Origin: Pseudobdellovibrionaceae bacterium
GTDB lineage: Bacteria > Bdellovibrionota > Bdellovibrionia > Bdellovibrionales > Bdellovibrionaceae
Reading direction: 5' to 3'
Assembly: GCA_019637875.1 (NCBI GenBank)
Contig: JAHBUW010000003.1
Location: forward strand, 1-64,000
DNA: 64,000 nucleotides
Part shown: piece by piece, positions 60,875 through 64,000 of the stretch
How positions within the stretch are numbered: the first letter of the stretch is position 1
Layout: each line of letters begins with the position of its first letter
Made by a program: the position numbers and the translations under genes
The notes under the pieces: model-generated
The model's input: only the letters and a program-made list of their open reading frames with translations
Database searches by the model: none
Told to the model about the DNA's origin: nothing

Positions 60875-61974
60875 ACGTCGCCGAAGATGTGAAACGCGAA
60901 GGACTCAGCTTCTTACAACAGACCTGGATGCTTTTACCGAATTGGAAATGGCTGGGAATCGCCATCGCGCTGATCGCCGGATTCTTCCTGCTGCATTTCT
61001 TGCGTTGGGTTTTCAACGGGGCCCGGCTGCGCCTGTCCCACCGAATGGCCGGCGACGAGTACCGCTCATTCTTATTGCGCGAGCCTTTGCAAATCCCCTT
61101 GGCCTTGATGATCACCGCGGTTTTCTGGATGTCGGCGCTGCAACTGCTCGCCTTCCCCGAAGGACCCGACCGGGTATTTAAAACCCTCATCCAATTCATC
61201 ATGGGTTGGGCCGTCATCCGCCTGGCTTACATGGCGGTCGATGCCGCGGGACAAAGATTCGCCGTGCACGCGAAGTCGACCCCGTCGACCTTGGACGATC
61301 AGCTCGCCCCGCTCGCGACCCGCACCGCGAAGATCCTGGTCGTCGTCCTGGGCGTCCTGATGATCCTGCAGAACGTCGGCGTGAACGTCGTTTCGATTCT
61401 CGCGGGCCTTGGACTCGGGGGCTTGGCGCTCGCGCTGGCCGCACAGGATACTTTCGCGAACCTTTTTGGTTCGGTGACGATCTTGTTCGATCGCCCGTTT
61501 CAAGTCGGCGAACAGATCAAGGTGGGAGACACCGAAGGCGTCGTCGAAGAGATCGGACTACGCTCGACGCGGGTCCGTACCGCCACCCGCACGATCGTGA
61601 CCGTCCCCAATGCGTTGATGGCGAAAGAGCGGATCGAAAACTTCGGCGTCCGTCCGTCGCGGCGAGTACGTCACGTCATCGGTGTTTCCTACGCGACCGA
61701 CACTCATCAACTGCACGGCTTCATGGATCACATCCGCTACGTGCTGATGCAACACCCGCTCGTGATCAAAGAGGACATCCACGTTTACTTCAACGGCCTC
61801 GGCGACTCGACTTTGAATATTCTGGTGCAGTTCTTCGTCGCGACCCACGACTGGGCGGAGGAACAGCGCACCCAGCAAGAGATTCTCATGCAAATCATGC
61901 AGATCGCCGAACACGACAAGGTGGAATTCGCCTTCCCCTCGCGCACGCTCTACATGGTGAATCCGAAGACCTAA
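60871..61974 (+). CDS. MscS-family mechanosensitive channel
   Basis: 367 residues from GTG 60871, which overlaps the uppP stop and follows GGAGGG; GTG 60865 is the alternative. Four membrane helices precede the pore helix and upper-beta domain: VSILAGLGLGGLALALAAQDTFANLFGSVTILFDRPFQVGEQIKVGDTEGVVEEIGLRSTRVRT...VPN. The C-terminal alpha/beta domain includes VIGVSYATDTHQLHGFMDHIRYVLMQHP and FVATHDWAEEQ. The extra N-terminal helices are like YnaI/YbdG-type channels. It releases osmolytes under membrane tension. Confidence 0.9.
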   Translation: MNVAEDVKREGLSFLQQTWMLLPNWKWLGIAIALIAGFFLLHFLRWVFNGARLRLSHRMAGDEYRSFLLREPLQIPLALMITAVFWMSALQLLAFPEGPDRVFKTLIQFIMGWAVIRLAYMAVDAAGQRFAVHAKSTPSTLDDQLAPLATRTAKILVVVLGVLMILQNVGVNVVSILAGLGLGGLALALAAQDTFANLFGSVTILFDRPFQVGEQIKVGDTEGVVEEIGLRSTRVRTATRTIVTVPNALMAKERIENFGVRPSRRVRHVIGVSYATDTHQLHGFMDHIRYVLMQHPLVIKEDIHVYFNGLGDSTLNILVQFFVATHDWAEEQRTQQEILMQIMQIAEHDKVEFAFPSRTLYMVNPKT

Positions 61975-61993
61975 CGACGACCGACGGAAGGAA

Positions 61994-62299
61994 TCACGGG
62001 CGACCGCGCGTGTCCTTCCCACCCTTATCGTCTTTGCCCTTTTTCTTGTCCGGTATGACCAGCGGTTTGCTGGCGATGGTCAGCTTCTGCCCGACCTCGA
62101 GCTTCATCGGATTCTGCAGATTCGAGGCTTTAATCAAAGCGGCCTCGGTGGTCCCGAACCTTTTCGCGATGGAGGACAGGGTGTCGCCCTGACGAACCCT
62201 ATAGGTTGTGAAGTTTTGGAATGCGAGACCGATGGCGAGCAGACCGCCGAAAACCAACACCGTCGCGATATGTTTGTTCAAGAGTCCCCCTCGGGACAT
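61994..62299 (-). CDS. LysM-domain membrane protein
   Basis: 94-101 residues. An N-terminal membrane helix (HIATVLVFGGLLAIGLAFQ) is followed by one LysM domain, TYRVRQGDTLSSIAKRFGTTEAALIKASNLQNPMKLEVGQKLTI, that binds peptidoglycan, and a Lys/Asp-rich tail. Start is ambiguous: ATG 62299 has little ribosome-site support, while TTG 62278 follows GAGGGGGA at ideal spacing. Convergent with the MscS-like gene. Confidence 0.82.
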   Translation of the reverse strand: MSRGGLLNKHIATVLVFGGLLAIGLAFQNFTTYRVRQGDTLSSIAKRFGTTEAALIKASNLQNPMKLEVGQKLTIASKPLVIPDKKKGKDDKGGKDTRGRP

Positions 62300-62388
62300 G
62301 ATCCCGGATTTCCACGGAGGTCTCTAGTGGCGGTCTCATTTCGAAACGTCGAGGAGAGTCGATTCCCGCTCTTGAGCACGAACCTTAA

Positions 62389-62442
62389 GGCGGACTATGC
62401 CGCCCACCGGTTGATCTTGCGCAGGCGGACTACGCCGCCCAC
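62389..62442. repeat. Two 19-nt hairpin repeats at the 3' end of the PilZ gene
   Basis: GGCGGACTATGCCGCCCAC (62389-62407) and GGCGGACTACGCCGCCCAC (62424-62442) differ at one base and each folds as GGCGG/CCGCC. The second overlaps the PilZ stop codon. They may act as a tandem transcription or decay barrier. Confidence 0.65.
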
Positions 62443-63623
62443 GACTGCTCACGCATCCAGGCGATGAATTCGACCATGGCGGGACTGTCCATGAATTGAA
62501 GATGGTAACGGCCGTCCGCTTGGTCTTCGACCTGACTGGCCAGCAAGTGAAAGGGCGCACGGTTCTTCGGCATCAATACGACCTGCGCGTAACCCACTAA
62601 ACTGTCCGGAAGCGGGTCCTTCGTGCGGATGCCGCCTTCGGAAACGTCCAAGGTCCACGTGCTGAACTGCTCGGTCGTCGTCTGTACGATGACCGGCATC
62701 TGAATCGCGTAACGTTCGCTCTTACGAAGGGCGGCTCCGCCTTCACGCGGTGGCGGCGTCTTCAAATGACGATCCATGGGTTTGACCGAAGTCACCTCGG
62801 TGCGCTCTTCGCGGCTACCCACCGGCGCGCGCGTGAGTTCCGTGAACTCCGGGGCGGGTGTTTCTTCGTCGATGGAGTCATTGAAACCCGGCGGCGGCGG
62901 AACGATCTTCCCGCTGGGGGTCACGAGCTTCGGCGGGGCCGTGGGTTTCAGCACCGGCACCGTCGTCGGGATCGCGTGCACCGCGAGCGGCACCGGCTCG
63001 GGGATCGTCACCACACCCGGTGCGGGCGGCGCCGACAAGACCTCGGGCAAAGCCTCCTTCATTTCGGGAGGTTCCGCCTTCGGCGCGGGTTGCTGTCGGG
63101 TTTGGAACTCGGGATTCACCGACAATTTCGGGGCGCTCGTGGTACGCATCAAATCCGATAGACTCGGCGCCTTCGCGGCTTCGGCAAGCACGGGATGCGT
63201 CAGTTCCGCACGGCCCGCCCAAGTTTCATTCGTCGCGGGAGCCGGTGTCTCGGCCGACCGTTTTTTCGATTTTTTAGAATTCGCGGAGATCGCCGGCCGT
63301 TCGGCGGCGGGCGACGGAGTCGCGGCCGGCTTCGCGGTGGGTTTCGCCGCGGCCACCTGCGGGTCCACGAACAAAATGGGAACCAACGGCACCGGAGGCG
63401 GCGTCTGCGTTTCCACGCGCGGCGTGCGGAAGGGCAAACACTCGGTGTCGTCCAAGCCCTTCCAGTCGTTCCATTCTTCGGTCCAGAATAAAAGATCAGC
63501 ATCCGCCGAACGCGGACGCGAAGCCAGAATGGCAAGAACCTCTCCGAAGCTCAGATTCCGCAGAATCCAATTTTCCTTCAGATCGGTCAGGCAGAAGTGA
63601 GTACGGTCACGACCCGGTTTCAA
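62430..63623 (-). CDS. PilZ-domain (c-di-GMP-binding) protein with long linker
   Basis: 397 residues from TTG 63623 (GAGGA unusually close). Residues about 10-65 (WILRNLSFGEVLAIL, DLLFWTEEWNDWKGLDD) resemble a GYF_2/DUF4339 domain. About 230 Pro/Ala/Lys-rich residues follow. The C-terminal PilZ domain has RKSER (about 300-304, RxxxR) and DVSEGG (D-x-S-x-x-G), the c-di-GMP ligands. It probably relays c-di-GMP levels to motility or surface behaviour; partner unknown. c-di-GMP controls life-style in Bdellovibrio. Confidence 0.85.
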   Translation of the reverse strand: MKPGRDRTHFCLTDLKENWILRNLSFGEVLAILASRPRSADADLLFWTEEWNDWKGLDDTECLPFRTPRVETQTPPPVPLVPILFVDPQVAAAKPTAKPAATPSPAAERPAISANSKKSKKRSAETPAPATNETWAGRAELTHPVLAEAAKAPSLSDLMRTTSAPKLSVNPEFQTRQQPAPKAEPPEMKEALPEVLSAPPAPGVVTIPEPVPLAVHAIPTTVPVLKPTAPPKLVTPSGKIVPPPPGFNDSIDEETPAPEFTELTRAPVGSREERTEVTSVKPMDRHLKTPPPREGGAALRKSERYAIQMPVIVQTTTEQFSTWTLDVSEGGIRTKDPLPDSLVGYAQVVLMPKNRAPFHLLASQVEDQADGRYHLQFMDSPAMVEFIAWMREQSWAA

Positions 63624-63700
63624 CTTCCTCGATCCCCATCAAACGTCCCGGGCGGCGAATTTGGACGATCGCCGCCAGGGGTTTCAGCTCACCGCGCGCC

Positions 63701-64000
63701 TTAACCGCGCTTCGGCGACTTCTTCACCGTCGATGCCCCATTTTTCTTGGGTGCCGCCGGAGCTTTTTCGGTTTTCTTTTTGATCACCGCGCCACCCACC
63801 GAGGCCGGAGCCCGCTTGGGTTTCGCTTCTTCTTTTTTCACGACTTGTTTCTTCACGGGCTTGTCGGCCGCCAGCATCTGCGCCGTTTCGGCACGGATCT
63901 TCTCGGTCTCGGCGCGCATTTTTTCGGTCTCGACTTCCGAAGCCAAAGTTTCCTTCTTGATACCGACCTGGTCGACGCCCATTTTCGCGCGCTCCACCAT
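63701..64000 (-). CDS. Lys/Ala-rich protein, 5' end at window edge
   Basis: 99 visible residues. An ATG lies exactly at 64000, but the frame may continue upstream. An amphipathic charged helix (KKETLASEVETEKMRAETEKIRAETAQML) with a 7-residue TEKMRAE/TEKIRAE repeat is followed by a low-complexity Lys/Ala/Pro tail ending VKKSPKRG. The tail is histone-H1-like in composition; DNA binding is a guess. No domain can be named. Confidence 0.5.
   Translation of the reverse strand: MVERAKMGVDQVGIKKETLASEVETEKMRAETEKIRAETAQMLAADKPVKKQVVKKEEAKPKRAPASVGGAVIKKKTEKAPAAPKKNGASTVKKSPKRG

Overview
The window looks like chromosome from a GC-rich member of the Bdellovibrionota (Bdellovibrio and relatives). This is inferred from the gene set, not from a marker gene: a giant peptidase-S74 fibre-like protein, many secreted proteins and lipoproteins, an FQNC-type N-terminal anchor shared by two neighbouring proteins, DUF4360 and SUMF1-like secreted proteins, a NamZ-type muramidase, an M15 peptidase and a subtilase. 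No rRNA, prophage, plasmid or CRISPR array was seen. One tRNA-Met(CAT) is present.

Layout. 1-4.9 kb: 3' part of a modular fibre-like protein with a C-terminal S74 chaperone, convergent with a KefC-like antiporter. 6.8-12.9 kb: a zinc-acquisition region. A Zur-box-like palindrome (9188-9210) lies between znuCBA-zur and an opposite three-gene operon (periplasmic protein with two CHxHxxAxxC motifs, lipoprotein, His-rich outer-membrane protein); a ZrgA-like protein follows. 12.9-18.5 kb: Nudix, an OmpR-type regulator, TldD/TldE, a PA14-like lipoprotein. 18.6-24.1 kb: a RAYT-like transposase and a divergent pair of large surface proteins. 24.2-30.2 kb: an HPF-like operon with a 35-residue membrane protein, then phosphorelay genes ending in an NtrC-family regulator.

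30.5-36 kb: AI-2E transporter plus a histidine kinase whose N terminus resembles the ethylene-receptor sensor, an outer-membrane protein, an M15 peptidase and YceI. 36-44.6 kb: DOMON-like protein, NamZ, methionine aminopeptidase, lipoproteins, an SDR and SlyD. 44.7-47.7 kb: two paralogous secreted proteins around an ankyrin and a DUF4442 gene, a truncated chemoreceptor, tRNA-Met. 47.8-53.8 kb: lipoproteins, a coiled-coil membrane protein, dihydroorotase. 53.9-59.9 kb: mostly secreted proteins, one frameshifted. 60-64 kb: UppP, MscS, LysM, PilZ, and a partial Lys/Ala-rich protein at the edge.

Five good sigma-54 (-24/-12) promoter candidates precede the HPF-like operon, the NtrC-family gene and three genes at 53.9-57.6 kb; two weaker ones precede the paralogue pair. 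They suggest a locally dense RpoN regulon. The gene-free stretches are short. The longest (47464-47864) holds the tRNA, its promoter and terminator, and a 21-nt palindrome.
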